A DNA stretch of 64,000 bases. Source: Dyadobacter sp. CY261 (lineage in GTDB: Bacteria > Bacteroidota > Bacteroidia > Cytophagales > Spirosomataceae). Shown here one piece after another: positions 9,183 through 18,193 of this stretch (the stretch's first letter is position 1; every line of letters begins with the position of its first letter). The notes beneath the pieces are model-generated. The model ran no database searches and had not been told where the DNA came from. It saw nothing but the letters and a program-made list of their open reading frames with translations. A program made the position numbers and the translations under genes. The stretch covers positions 248,001-312,000 of the forward strand of contig NZ_JAKCPW010000006.1 in NCBI RefSeq assembly GCF_021440085.1, read 5' to 3'.

Positions 9183-9325
9183 CGAATATAGTTACATTCG
9201 CATATAAAACCAATAAAATTTGGCATTTGATCAATTATTTAGAATAAAATATATGTGTTTGTAGATTCTGCAAAATTTATGAAATTTCGGAATCTTGCAG
9301 AAGTTTTCATGAAAATTCACGAAAG

Positions 9326-10192
9326 ATGGACTACTATTTGACGCCGTTCGAGGTCACTGAGCTTTTTTGCAGAGTAATCAACAAGTATGAGAATAACAGC
9401 AGTGAAATGCCCCGTACGCCCACTGTGCATAACCTCAACCTGTTGATCGAAAAATGCACGATTCAGTATGCTGAAGAGTTTTCGAGAAGGTGCTTGAAGA
9501 ACATCAAAAATCGAAAGCAAAGTGCCAAAGACGAAAACACTGATTCGAAATCAAGGCTTCTTTATGATTTAAAACTTTATATCGAAAAGGGCGTCCCAGT
9601 GGTGTTAAGCTCGAAGAAGCTTGAAAGCCTCTACACCTACCTGGAAATGCCAAATCCGCATAAGTCTTTTGTCAAGCAAAAAGTCACAGAAAAACAGCGA
9701 CTCTTTGAAGATACCGTATGGATTGTATATTCCTTTAATTTAGACGATGACGACCAACCTGGGTTGGAAGAGATTTATCTGAAATTTGAATCCTTCGGGA
9801 AAGTTCGAATTATTGATCTAGATCAAGAATATTTTGGATTTTACCGAACATATGGCAATGCAGAACATTATATTCTCTGCGAGATGAAGACTGATATTCA
9901 GGCAAAGGACCTACACATTCTGATGTACTGTGGTGACAAGTCGCCAGAATTAATGCTTGGGCAGTATCACAATGTACCAGGCAAAATCGAATCCGGAACT
10001 TTGATACTGCTTCCGACTTCAGTTGAATTCGACGCAGCCGAGCCTAGATTTGTCTTGCAAGATTCCCCTGAATACCATGCCCTTTCTCAGGAAATTCAAG
10101 ATTTTTTTAGAAAAAGTAACTTACAACGAATAGTTGTACCAGATAAGATTACAGATCTGCCGAAACTCAAAAGATGGCTGAAGAGACAATAA
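9326..10192 (+). CDS. hypothetical protein
   Basis: This is a 288-aa soluble protein that I cannot assign. The N-terminal 90 residues are helical and basic (FSRRCLKNIKNRKQSAKD), and the rest is mixed alpha/beta with an acidic DDDDQ turn near residue 140. No signal peptide, membrane segment, nucleotide-binding or metal motif is seen. It precedes the convergent, broken ardC gene by about 60 bp and may be cargo of the mobile element. Confidence 0.6.
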   Translation: MDYYLTPFEVTELFCRVINKYENNSSEMPRTPTVHNLNLLIEKCTIQYAEEFSRRCLKNIKNRKQSAKDENTDSKSRLLYDLKLYIEKGVPVVLSSKKLESLYTYLEMPNPHKSFVKQKVTEKQRLFEDTVWIVYSFNLDDDDQPGLEEIYLKFESFGKVRIIDLDQEYFGFYRTYGNAEHYILCEMKTDIQAKDLHILMYCGDKSPELMLGQYHNVPGKIESGTLILLPTSVEFDAAEPRFVLQDSPEYHALSQEIQDFFRKSNLQRIVVPDKITDLPKLKRWLKRQ

Positions 10193-10253
10193 GACGACAA
10201 GTGCGATGCATTCAACTCACTTGTTGGCGTAGTTAAAATCCCCGATGCCGTCA

Positions 10254-11153
10254 TTAAGAATTTAGCCCTTTTATGTATTGGACTGCGCGCTCTGCATAGG
10301 ACGCGCACGAAAAAATCAATCGCTTGTCATTATTGAGCACCCTCAACCATGTCTGAATATAGGCAGAATGGTGTTCTTCCGGCATAGGGGTCAGGCCTAG
10401 GTAAGCTCCTAGGAAACAAGAACCAATTTCTGCCACAAGCTCCTCTAAGGCATATCCCTCATCTCCAAAGCGCTTTCCACCAAAGTTTCGGTTCAGGCGC
10501 GCTGGATGTTTTGTCCAATGCGTCATTTCATGGCCTAGCGTCGACTAATAATCGATAGGCCGTTCGAAACTTTCAAATGCAGGCATTTGAATTCGGTCTG
10601 TGTTCTGGTTGTATGAAGCCAGCCTCCCTGTATAAATATCGGCCTTCGTCTGTGCGAAAAACTGCTCCAGTTCCACGATGCGATTGTGTTCATTTGTATC
10701 ACCCCTGCTCAGTTCTTGGTAAAATTGAGTCGGAAGACCGTTGATCTGACTGGCATTGAAAACTGTGTATGTTTTAAGATAGTGAAACGTCTTGGTCGCG
10801 AGCTTACCTTGTTCGTCTAGCTCCTCTTTGACCAGCTTATCAGCATAGACGATCTGCGTCCCCTTCTCCCCTCGTATAATGTTAGCCTTAAGATTAGCGG
10901 CCTGTTTGTAGGTCATCCAATGTGGCAGAGAGTAGCCTTTATCGGCGCTTTCGGCCCAAAGGATGATGGTATTAATTCCGGTGTACGGAATACTATTCGA
11001 CCGCAGTGGCAAAGAAATTCGTCCGGCGAAGTGAACGCTGTTCCAAGGCTTCCGCCAGGTTAGGTCGCCTTTTCCAAGATCACTGATAATCTTCCCTGTG
11101 ACCCTAGCGTAAACATCTTGCGGTTTATCTTCATGAATGCTTGAAAATGCCAT
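10254..11153 (-). pseudogene. ArdC-like antirestriction protein split by in-frame TAG
   Basis: Residues 1-202 match the ArdC N-terminal ssDNA-binding domain (VYARVTGKIISDLGKGDLTWRKPW, then NIIRGEKGTQIVY). The frame then meets TAG at 10545-10547 and continues, without a shift, as STLGHEMTHWTKHP, the HExxH zinc-protease site, followed by EELVAEIG to a stop at 10254. The amber codon follows PIDY, where intact homologues normally carry another aromatic residue, so a single-base change explains it. As it stands only the DNA-binding half would be made; an internal ATG at 10526 gives a 90-aa fragment. Read-through or a sequencing error cannot be excluded. Confidence 0.85.
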
Positions 11154-11201
11154 TCATTGCTCCTTTGGATGGCTACCGGGTTAAAGATCGTGGATATTCT
11201 G

Positions 11202-12113
11202 CTATTGAGCGGGATCCCTCTTTCTGCGGTGCCAGTCATTCACCGACAAATGATCGGTGTAGAAGCGATTCATTTTCAGATGAAGAAGGCCGGGCTGGTT
11301 CTTCGTAAAACTGTTGAGGATACTCGTTGCGCGGTGGCCATGATAATCGTTATCCATCCACGAATACATCGTTTTGTATCCGTAATTTTTAATATAGGGT
11401 TCGGCTAGCTGCGCACATGAATGGGCGTTGAGAACGATTGTATCATGCTCCCATACCTTGAAAGCTAGTTCTTGCAGCAGCGACATGTAGTCGAACATAT
11501 CTTTGACGATATGTATGCTCTGGGGCCGAGGTTTTATGCCGCGAATAAATGTGATCGTTCTTGGCCGGATGAACCCGCTGAAAACTTGATTCTTCAGCTC
11601 ATAACCGCCGTTTTCATTCTTAACCCCGAGCGCCAGGAACGTTTTGCCAGTCTTCTTGTTAAAGACCTTTACCTCCCTCATGAAACGCTGCGCCAAAGTG
11701 AGTGGAATTTTCCTTTCTTCCAGATAACGAATGAGGGCTGTGAAGCGAATGTCCCCTACATTACGGATTATCAGAGTGGGTTGACCTTTGTTTGGTTCGT
11801 ACGCATCCTTTGAGATTTGAGGATAAGCGAACGCGTCGCTCGCCATGTTCTCGATCCATCGAAGAGCATCAATGAGCGTGTCGTTCTCCCCCGAAAATTT
11901 CAAATAACGTTGTGCCAAATCAGTGAGCCTGCCGCCAGTGGACAAACTGTAATCATACCATTCATTGTCCTTGTAGACCCAAAAGCTGGGCCCATTCTCT
12001 TTGCAAATCGGCGACTTATATAATGCCTTCGATTTTCCGACCTTCAAGGGCCGAACATTCAACTTGTCCAGAATTTTGGATATGGCTATTGTATTCGCAT
12101 GGGCCTTGTCCAT
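11202..12113 (-). CDS. Toprim/CHC2-type primase-like protein, degenerate
   Basis: This 303-aa protein has the layout of the Toprim proteins of Bacteroidota mobile elements. The N-terminal part resembles a CHC2 zinc finger (YKSPICKENGPSFWV, then STGGRLTDLAQRYL) but has kept only one cysteine. The Toprim part (from about residue 195) shows IHIVKDMFDYMSLL and WMDNDYHGH. The catalytic Glu expected in the first Toprim strand is replaced by Lys-Asp, while the D-x-D pair remains. It may therefore bind DNA without primase activity (inference). It lies 48 bp upstream of the broken ardC in the same direction. Confidence 0.65.
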   Translation of the reverse strand: MDKAHANTIAISKILDKLNVRPLKVGKSKALYKSPICKENGPSFWVYKDNEWYDYSLSTGGRLTDLAQRYLKFSGENDTLIDALRWIENMASDAFAYPQISKDAYEPNKGQPTLIIRNVGDIRFTALIRYLEERKIPLTLAQRFMREVKVFNKKTGKTFLALGVKNENGGYELKNQVFSGFIRPRTITFIRGIKPRPQSIHIVKDMFDYMSLLQELAFKVWEHDTIVLNAHSCAQLAEPYIKNYGYKTMYSWMDNDYHGHRATSILNSFTKNQPGLLHLKMNRFYTDHLSVNDWHRRKRDPAQ

Positions 12114-12190
12114 GGCGGTCCTCCTAGGAAAGTGATGAGATTTAGGGCACAGGGGGAGAAAAGTTTTAGGAGAACTTTTTTCCCCTGCCT

Positions 12191-12388
12191 TTAGGCGCGA
12201 AGGCGGTCTTCTAAAAACTTGTCGAGATCCGACTTACGGTAACGGACCGACCGCCCGATCTTGATCAACGGCAAATCATAACGTTTGATGCAATGCCATA
12301 CCGCCAGTGTACCAGGTGAATACCCTAGATATTTAGCTGCGCTCTTTCGATCCAGAACTTGTTCGGATTGCTTATCTTCTTCTGGCAT
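12191..12388 (-). CDS. excisionase-like helix-turn-helix protein (MerR/AlpA type)
   Basis: This is a 65-aa protein. ATG 12388 is chosen because GGAGG stands seven bases upstream; a longer in-frame reading to 12466 lacks such support. The sequence has the winged-HTH pattern of the helix_turn_helix_17/excisionase group: LDRKSAAKYLGYSPGTLAVW, then LPLIKIGRSVRYRKSDLDKFL. Such proteins direct element excision or regulate transfer genes. It is the first gene of the minus-strand set leading to the Toprim and ardC genes. The upstream 390 bp, to 12779, show no further gene. Confidence 0.8.
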   Translation of the reverse strand: MPEEDKQSEQVLDRKSAAKYLGYSPGTLAVWHCIKRYDLPLIKIGRSVRYRKSDLDKFLEDRLRA

Positions 12389-12779
12389 TCGTTCCCTCCA
12401 AAATAGCCAATGCTTCACTTGTGACAGGTGTTGCCTGCTCACAAGTAAGCACATAAATGATTTCAATGATCAGCGTCAATTCAATCGATGATTGATTAAT
12501 GAAGGATAAAGCCAATGGGAAGAAAGCTGCTCTGCTCGAATACCAAGAAAATGGAACGGAGTGAGGGTCGAATGGCACTTTGGGTAATAATCAACCGCAG
12601 CACGCTATCGTTGCGAATTCTAGTTTAGATTTCAATGTCACATTTGAAATTTGATTTCTCGTATCGTGATATGACCAATGATGTGTAGGACGAAATAAAT
12701 TTGGATAAATTCTCTTGAAAACTGACCACAATGATCAAACATTGAAAGTTCCCTTTTTTAATCGCAATATTACGGTACA

Positions 12780-12998
12780 ATGCCTTTATGCAATGTTTGT
12801 AGCATAGAAGTTACAAAGGCAGAAATCTTTACCGAACGGCAGAACCCCATTGCAGATTTGACTAAAGCATTTGCGCACCCAGCACGGGTAGCAATTTCGC
12901 AGATGCTAATTGAACGTAAAGCTCGCGCTTGCGGTGACCTCGTGGATGAACTGGAACTTGCCCAGGCGACGTTTTCCCAGCCAAGCGTTGTCTCCTGA
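12780..12998 (+). pseudogene. truncated ArsR-family regulator
   Basis: The first 65 residues follow the ArsR/SmtB pattern (VTKAEIFTERQNPIADLTKAF, then AHPARVAISQMLIERKARACGDLVDELELAQATFSQ), but the recognition helix is cut short: after TFSQ the frame runs into PSVVS and a stop at 12998, and no other frame resumes the family sequence. The family is about 100-110 aa. It is probably a leftover from an earlier insertion at this spot. A functional DNA-binding protein is unlikely. Confidence 0.65.
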
Positions 12999-13564
12999 TG
13001 AATTTTGCTTCCCACAATTATAAGAAAATCATGAAAATAAAGCTCTTCGTCAAACAGTAGCGAGCTCAAAGATTGTAAAGGAATTGGTAAAATACTGATC
13101 AAGCATGACCACACGGTTTACACCACAGTCTGACACCGAAGCAGCGACAAATCCTGCCACAGTGATTGCCACTGCATTGCTAGTTAATGTCGCAAACAAA
13201 GCCAACATTCGTCAGCATGAAATAACCCATCCATGTGATTTATTTAACGGTCAGCGAGATATCCCGAAACATACATAATATTACTCTGATGTCCTTAAGG
13301 CGATGTAATGAGAAAAAGAATCGGTCCATTTTCCTCGTTTCCTGTATGCATCCGTCGCAAGCCTAGATTCATGATCCAATCTCGTCTTTGTGATCCGAGC
13401 ACGCTAAAGTAAAATGAGGGATAATGAGCGAAAGCAGCACCGTACCAATAGACGCCTGATACCATCGAATACAATGCATCATTGCGATTGACTATCCACG
13501 ATGAAATTGGTCAAGGCCCCAGGATATCATCGCATAATTCTAAAAACATTCAGCCTACTAACCG
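12999..13564. other. gene-poor gap with one 57-codon frame
   Basis: This 566-bp gap has no clear gene. A frame from ATG 13105 to TAA 13278 on the plus strand (57 aa, starting MTTRFTPQSDTEAA) is the only candidate; it has no recognised motif and no good ribosome site. Promoter elements for the NACHT gene presumably lie in the last 100 bp. No clear repeats are seen. Confidence 0.4.
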
Positions 13565-15913
13565 ATGTCTTTACAACAAGGTGCAGATTTCGAACGCCAG
13601 GTTCAAAGCATTTTAAAACTTCAAGGCCACGCGGTATCTGGCGAGAGACTGCTTGGTTCCAAAAAAATAGACCTTTACTTTGAACAGATCAATTTCAATA
13701 AAAAAAACCGCATAGCGGTCGAGTGCAAAAATTACAATAATAGGCTCACAAAAAACGAATTAATCCAAATTTTCTCAGATTATCTCGCATTGATTGAATC
13801 AAATCTAATCGATCAAGTCCTTTTAGTTACAAGCAATGGACTAACCGCAAGCAGCGAAGAATATGTCAGGCTAAGTAATAGGATATCTCATGCGACTCTC
13901 AATGATCTGATAAGTACAACAATTGATTTCTCTCAGTATATCAACAACACTATTTTCGCCTACGAAAAAAGCCCTGATGGATTAATGGAATACTACATCC
14001 AATTAAATTCGCTAGACTCCTTATCGATTTTCAATAATTCCAGCGATTGGTATGTTGGAAAGGGTTTGTTCCCCATTGTACAGCAATGGATAAAATCTGA
14101 GGATCCGATGCCAATTGCCGTGCTTGGCAGCTACGGCCAGGGAAAAACATCGTTCGCCCGTTATCTTACCTACACTCTTTCAATCATACACACACAGGAC
14201 AATTCGCAAAGAATACCAATATATATAAAACTAAATGCCATATCAAAGGAACAATCAGTTGAAGGCCTATTAGGCCGCGAATTGGCATCGTCATTTTCGA
14301 TTAAGAATTATAACTATGCTGCCTTTTCTGAACTTAACTATTTAGGAAAGTTCGTTATCATTTTGGATGGATTCGATGAGATGAAACATTCCCTCAGTTG
14401 GGAAGAATTTAAATTTAATTTTGGAGAATTAAACAAACTTATTGGAGGTAGGTCAAAAGTAATAATTCTAGGAAGGCCAAATGCATTCTTGAATGATGAT
14501 GAACACAATTTTATATTAAAAGGACTTTGGAACTCCGCATTTGGTACATTGCGAGACTCTAGCTGGCCGTCTTTTCACGAATTAAGGTTAGCCCCATTAA
14601 ACCCAGATCAGATAAAAGAGTTTCTTACAATGTACTTGACATTTGAGATAAAAAAGAGCAAAGATCAATCTCAGAAAAAAAAGCTTCAGCATGCGATCAA
14701 TTATAAAATTTCCTATGTCCTAGAAAAGAAATTAAAAGATATATCAAGTCGACCAGTACAGTTGAAGATGTTGGCAGACCTACTTCCTTATTTGTCTACG
14801 GATGAAGACAATTGGACAACCGCTATACTTTATAGCGAGTTTATTAAAATGATCCTCAGTAGAGAATATACTAAAGAATCCAGTTTACACATATCTAGTG
14901 AAAATCGACGAGCATTCTCCCGTAAGATTGCAGTATATCTCTGGGAAAACTCCAACGAATATAGCATAAAGAATGAGGAAATACCCATAGGGATATTCCG
15001 TGAGTTTGTGCATGGCGAAAGCCGTGAACTAGAAAAGATCAAGCGAGACTATGTTTCAGGGTGCTTCCTTTCGAGAAAGCTCGGTAACTCTCTATATTTT
15101 CCACATAAGTCGTTCCAGGAGTTTTTCGTCGCCGAAGAATTTGTCACAAAAATCAATCAAGCAACTCATGTTGACCTAGCCTGGATACAGAAAAATATGA
15201 CTAAGGAAGTTAGCGACTTTTTTGTAGAGTTGATCGGCGGCAACGAAATTAGTCGCCTCGATAGATCTCTCTCAACGTTCCGAGGGAGTTTAAATAGTCA
15301 ATTTTTAAAGGTCTATCTAAGGAGAAATGCCATGACACACATCACGGAAAAATTAAAAATGAATAGTGGTGATCCATGGCCCTATTTGATATATACATAT
15401 TGTAAAATTTCCAAGGTCTGGCCCGAAGAGGATATAAAGCTTGGTGAGCTAATTTGCAATAATTTTTCGCTGAAAGTAATTTTACAAGATAATTTGGATC
15501 CGAGGTTTTTAGTCCTTTCAATATTTCTCTTATGTCATAATGATAACTACCGCTATAGAACCAAATATATTGCAGAGCTATCCAGAAGTTTTATCAATGA
15601 ATGTCAGAGATTCTCTAAAACAAATAGTGCTAAAAATTCGATGCATACGCGATTGACTCTCGATACGTTGACCAATATATTTTCGAAAATTATTGTTAAA
15701 AAAAAAGGCGGCAGTGTTAGCCTATCGGACTTAGGGCCACTGTTTTTTGAATATTTATCCAACTGGTGTTTCGTCTCTGATTGGTGTATTGGACAAACAA
15801 CACGGCTTCCAAATGCTGACTTTAGCTTTTTCACAGAAAATGATACTAGTTTCGCTGAGGGAATATCTCTTGCGAAAGATATTGCTAACAAGTTTTCCGA
15901 CTCATTTCACTAG
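13565..15913 (+). CDS. Mrr-like nuclease fused to NACHT NTPase (defence candidate)
   Basis: This is a 782-aa protein. Residues 1-120 form an Mrr-type PD-(D/E)XK domain with the active-site pattern GSKKID (D36) followed by AVECK (E53, K55). A NACHT STAND NTPase follows: Walker A GSYGQGKTS near residues 188-196 and Walker B VIILDGFDEM near 262-271. The remaining 350 residues are helical without obvious repeats, perhaps the sensor. Nuclease-NACHT fusions are known antiphage proteins (bacterial NLR-like/bNACHT/Avs type), in which target recognition triggers oligomerisation and DNA cleavage. The gene stands alone, is AT-rich compared with the transfer genes, and lies next to the integrase, a typical cargo position. 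Confidence 0.85.
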   Translation: MSLQQGADFERQVQSILKLQGHAVSGERLLGSKKIDLYFEQINFNKKNRIAVECKNYNNRLTKNELIQIFSDYLALIESNLIDQVLLVTSNGLTASSEEYVRLSNRISHATLNDLISTTIDFSQYINNTIFAYEKSPDGLMEYYIQLNSLDSLSIFNNSSDWYVGKGLFPIVQQWIKSEDPMPIAVLGSYGQGKTSFARYLTYTLSIIHTQDNSQRIPIYIKLNAISKEQSVEGLLGRELASSFSIKNYNYAAFSELNYLGKFVIILDGFDEMKHSLSWEEFKFNFGELNKLIGGRSKVIILGRPNAFLNDDEHNFILKGLWNSAFGTLRDSSWPSFHELRLAPLNPDQIKEFLTMYLTFEIKKSKDQSQKKKLQHAINYKISYVLEKKLKDISSRPVQLKMLADLLPYLSTDEDNWTTAILYSEFIKMILSREYTKESSLHISSENRRAFSRKIAVYLWENSNEYSIKNEEIPIGIFREFVHGESRELEKIKRDYVSGCFLSRKLGNSLYFPHKSFQEFFVAEEFVTKINQATHVDLAWIQKNMTKEVSDFFVELIGGNEISRLDRSLSTFRGSLNSQFLKVYLRRNAMTHITEKLKMNSGDPWPYLIYTYCKISKVWPEEDIKLGELICNNFSLKVILQDNLDPRFLVLSIFLLCHNDNYRYRTKYIAELSRSFINECQRFSKTNSAKNSMHTRLTLDTLTNIFSKIIVKKKGGSVSLSDLGPLFFEYLSNWCFVSDWCIGQTTRLPNADFSFFTENDTSFAEGISLAKDIANKFSDSFH

Positions 15914-16312
15914 GTTATAGCATCGACCGTAAGCCTGTGCCCCCAGGGTGACCTCTGCGCCCGTCAAGGAAATGAAGAATCACTTAATTTTGTGAGACAT
16001 TTCCGTGCCGCTCGACATTGGTGGCCATAAACTTTGCCTAAGAGCCGCGTTATATCTTTGGCATCAAGTGTTTGCCTTGTTGATCCTCTGCTTCTTTGCG
16101 ATAAATTGACAAGACACACCTCTCGCAAAGCTTTTCAAAAATGAGTTTCGGATTGTCGCAACAGTCATTAATGACAGCCCCCAGATGATTTTAAGATCCA
16201 AAAATCTGTTTGCCTATCACATAAACTTTGGGGACTCAAGAAGCTTCGGCTGTTTATACAATCAGGACTAAATATCTCAATGAAACATAAGCGATCGGTC
16301 GGAAATCGCCGT
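15914..16312. other. intergenic region between NACHT gene and integrase
   Basis: This 399-bp gap lies between the convergent ends of the NACHT and integrase genes. It contains one copy of TGCCCCCA at 15938-15945, the octamer repeated upstream of the integrase. No gene or clean terminator hairpin was seen. Confidence 0.4.
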
Positions 16313-17497
16313 TTACCCTCGTTCAATTTCGATTATATAATCGGCATATTCCTGCATCATTTTAATTCGCTGTTGCAAAAACTGAGCACGATCGTAAGCG
16401 CGGTCGACAGCACTCCTAGGGACATGTGCCAATTGCCTATCCGCAATATCATGAGGATATCCTAACTTTTCTTTTAAAATTCCCAACGCAAGTGATCGAA
16501 AGCCATGGCCTGTCATCTTACCGTGATAACCCATTCTCTTGATCGCACTCAGCATTGCATTTTTATTCATATGTTTTCGCGGGAAGTAAATGCCTGGAAA
16601 GATATAATCGCGTTTGGGATTCAATTCTTGAAGTTCCCGAAAAATTGCCAATGCTTGTCTTGACAAGGGCACGACATGAGGCATGTTCATCTTCATGCGC
16701 TCCCCGGGAATAACCCACATTTCTCTGTCGAAGTGTATCTCGCCCCACCGGGCTTCCAGAAGCTCAGACGTTCGGACAAAAGTGAAAAGCATTAGTTTGA
16801 GTGCCAAGAAGATCTGTCGATTTTCATTACGTTCAATTGCATTCATCCTTGACAAGAATTCGGGAAACTCATCTACTGAGATTGATGCATAGTGCCCCTT
16901 TTTGAATTTTGTCATCGCCGCTTCAAGGCCATAAGTGGGATCTCTCTCGGCCCTGCCAGTGGCAATCGCATATTTGAATACGTGACTACATATTCCTTTT
17001 ATTCGGCGTGAGAGATCGGGAGCCGTCTTTTCAACTTTTTGAAGACAGTTTAGCATCATCATTGGCGTGATCTCAGAGAGTGGAAACCCTCCCAGATACG
17101 GAAACACATATTTTTCGAAACGATGCTTAATAATTTCGGCGTGTTTTGACTTCCACAATTGGATTTGCTTCGAGTGCCATTCCAACGCAATCGATCTGAA
17201 ATCAAGCTGCTGGACTAACGCCTGTTCCTGAGCTGTCTGAAGCCGTTTCAAAATGGGATCGACACCAGCCCGTATGTCCTTCTTAATATCTTCTTTGGCC
17301 TTGCGCGCCTCGGCTATCGATACTTTCGGATAGGCCCCAATCGAAATTCGCTTTTCCTTACCTTGTAGACGATACTTAAGCCGCCAGTACTTCGTTCCAT
17401 GGGGGGTGATCTCAAGGTACAGCCCTTCCCCATCTGCAATCTTGTAAGGCTTGGTTTTAGGCTTTGCTGCCTGGCAAGTCATATTTGATAAAGCCAT
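16313..17497 (-). CDS. tyrosine recombinase, P4-type integrase
   Basis: This is a 394-aa protein. The start ATG 17497 has AGGAG eight bases upstream; a longer frame to 17539 lacks one. An N-terminal arm-binding domain (DUF4102 type: KPYKIADGEGLYLEITPHG, then ISIGAYPKVSIAEARK) precedes a SAM-like core-binding domain and the catalytic domain, with the Arg of LLEARWGE, HGFRSLA, a late His (AHVPRSAVDRAYDRA), and a Tyr in AYDRAQ. It should integrate and excise the element at a tRNA-type site. It is transcribed away from the repeat-flanked core at 17694-17711, the usual order of integrase and att. Confidence 0.92.
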   Translation of the reverse strand: MALSNMTCQAAKPKTKPYKIADGEGLYLEITPHGTKYWRLKYRLQGKEKRISIGAYPKVSIAEARKAKEDIKKDIRAGVDPILKRLQTAQEQALVQQLDFRSIALEWHSKQIQLWKSKHAEIIKHRFEKYVFPYLGGFPLSEITPMMMLNCLQKVEKTAPDLSRRIKGICSHVFKYAIATGRAERDPTYGLEAAMTKFKKGHYASISVDEFPEFLSRMNAIERNENRQIFLALKLMLFTFVRTSELLEARWGEIHFDREMWVIPGERMKMNMPHVVPLSRQALAIFRELQELNPKRDYIFPGIYFPRKHMNKNAMLSAIKRMGYHGKMTGHGFRSLALGILKEKLGYPHDIADRQLAHVPRSAVDRAYDRAQFLQQRIKMMQEYADYIIEIERG

Positions 17498-17551
17498 TTT
17501 ACAACTCCTGATTCGCGTAGCAGTGATTTGCAATATCAATTGGCCACTTCA

Positions 17552-17791
17552 TGCCCCCAATCATGCCCCCACTTTGGGTTAATGAGGGTGAATGATAGGA
17601 ATTTATTGATAAACTAGAGTTAGACCTAAGATGCTGCGAAATTTGAATTTTTCGCATTTTGATAAGAAAAAATAAGGTCGGTAAAAAGGGGATTGGTGCC
17701 CGTAGCCGGCGTCTCAACATCTTTCTAAGTCCTTGGCTGAATTAACATTTCTTAGGACCTTTTGCTCGGATGCCCCCAATTGTGCCCCCAA
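17552..17791. repeat. paired TGCCCCCA repeats around a tRNA-3'-end-like core (att candidate)
   Basis: TGCCCCCA occurs at 17552, 17564, 17772 and 17784, in two pairs with identical 12-nt pitch, plus a single copy at 15938. Between the pairs, 17694-17705 read on the minus strand gives CTACGGGCACCA, preceded by GCCGG, which fits the 3' end of a tRNA (T-stem, TACGGGC acceptor strand, A73, CCA); only the last part of the T-arm fits. Arm-type sites on both sides of a core is the layout of an attP or of a junction between two elements. The 400 bp beyond, to 18193, show no gene. Confidence 0.5.
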
Positions 17792-18193
17792 ACGGTATTA
17801 ATGTCCTGAAAAATATCTTAGCAGCTACATGTGCTTGACGCAAATCAAAACTATCCTCACACGGAGCAAGCTCGACGAGTCCCGTAGATCAAATTGAAAA
17901 CCATTGGTGGTTCAATTCTCATTGGATGATTAGCAACAAACAAACTTACTAACCAAGAAATCTGTAAAAAATGATCATCGCTTCTTTGGCAGCCTGCTTT
18001 AAGTTCTAAGCTATCTAAATTTTTAAAGTCAATCGTTTACAAAAATAAAAAGTACTCGTGAGACGGATTAAGGGCTTCTCATGTTCATTGTTCACGCCTA
18101 TTGAAAAAATTAGCTTTACCAAAACTATTTACTGCAACCTCGTAAATCGACGCCCAGCAAATATTCATGAGAGGCAATTGCCAACTACGGGCA

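Noticed and set aside
17552-17791. CRISPR-like array from the repeated TGCCCCCA octamers
   Set aside because: Only four short copies in two pairs, with no repeat-spacer periodicity and no cas genes.
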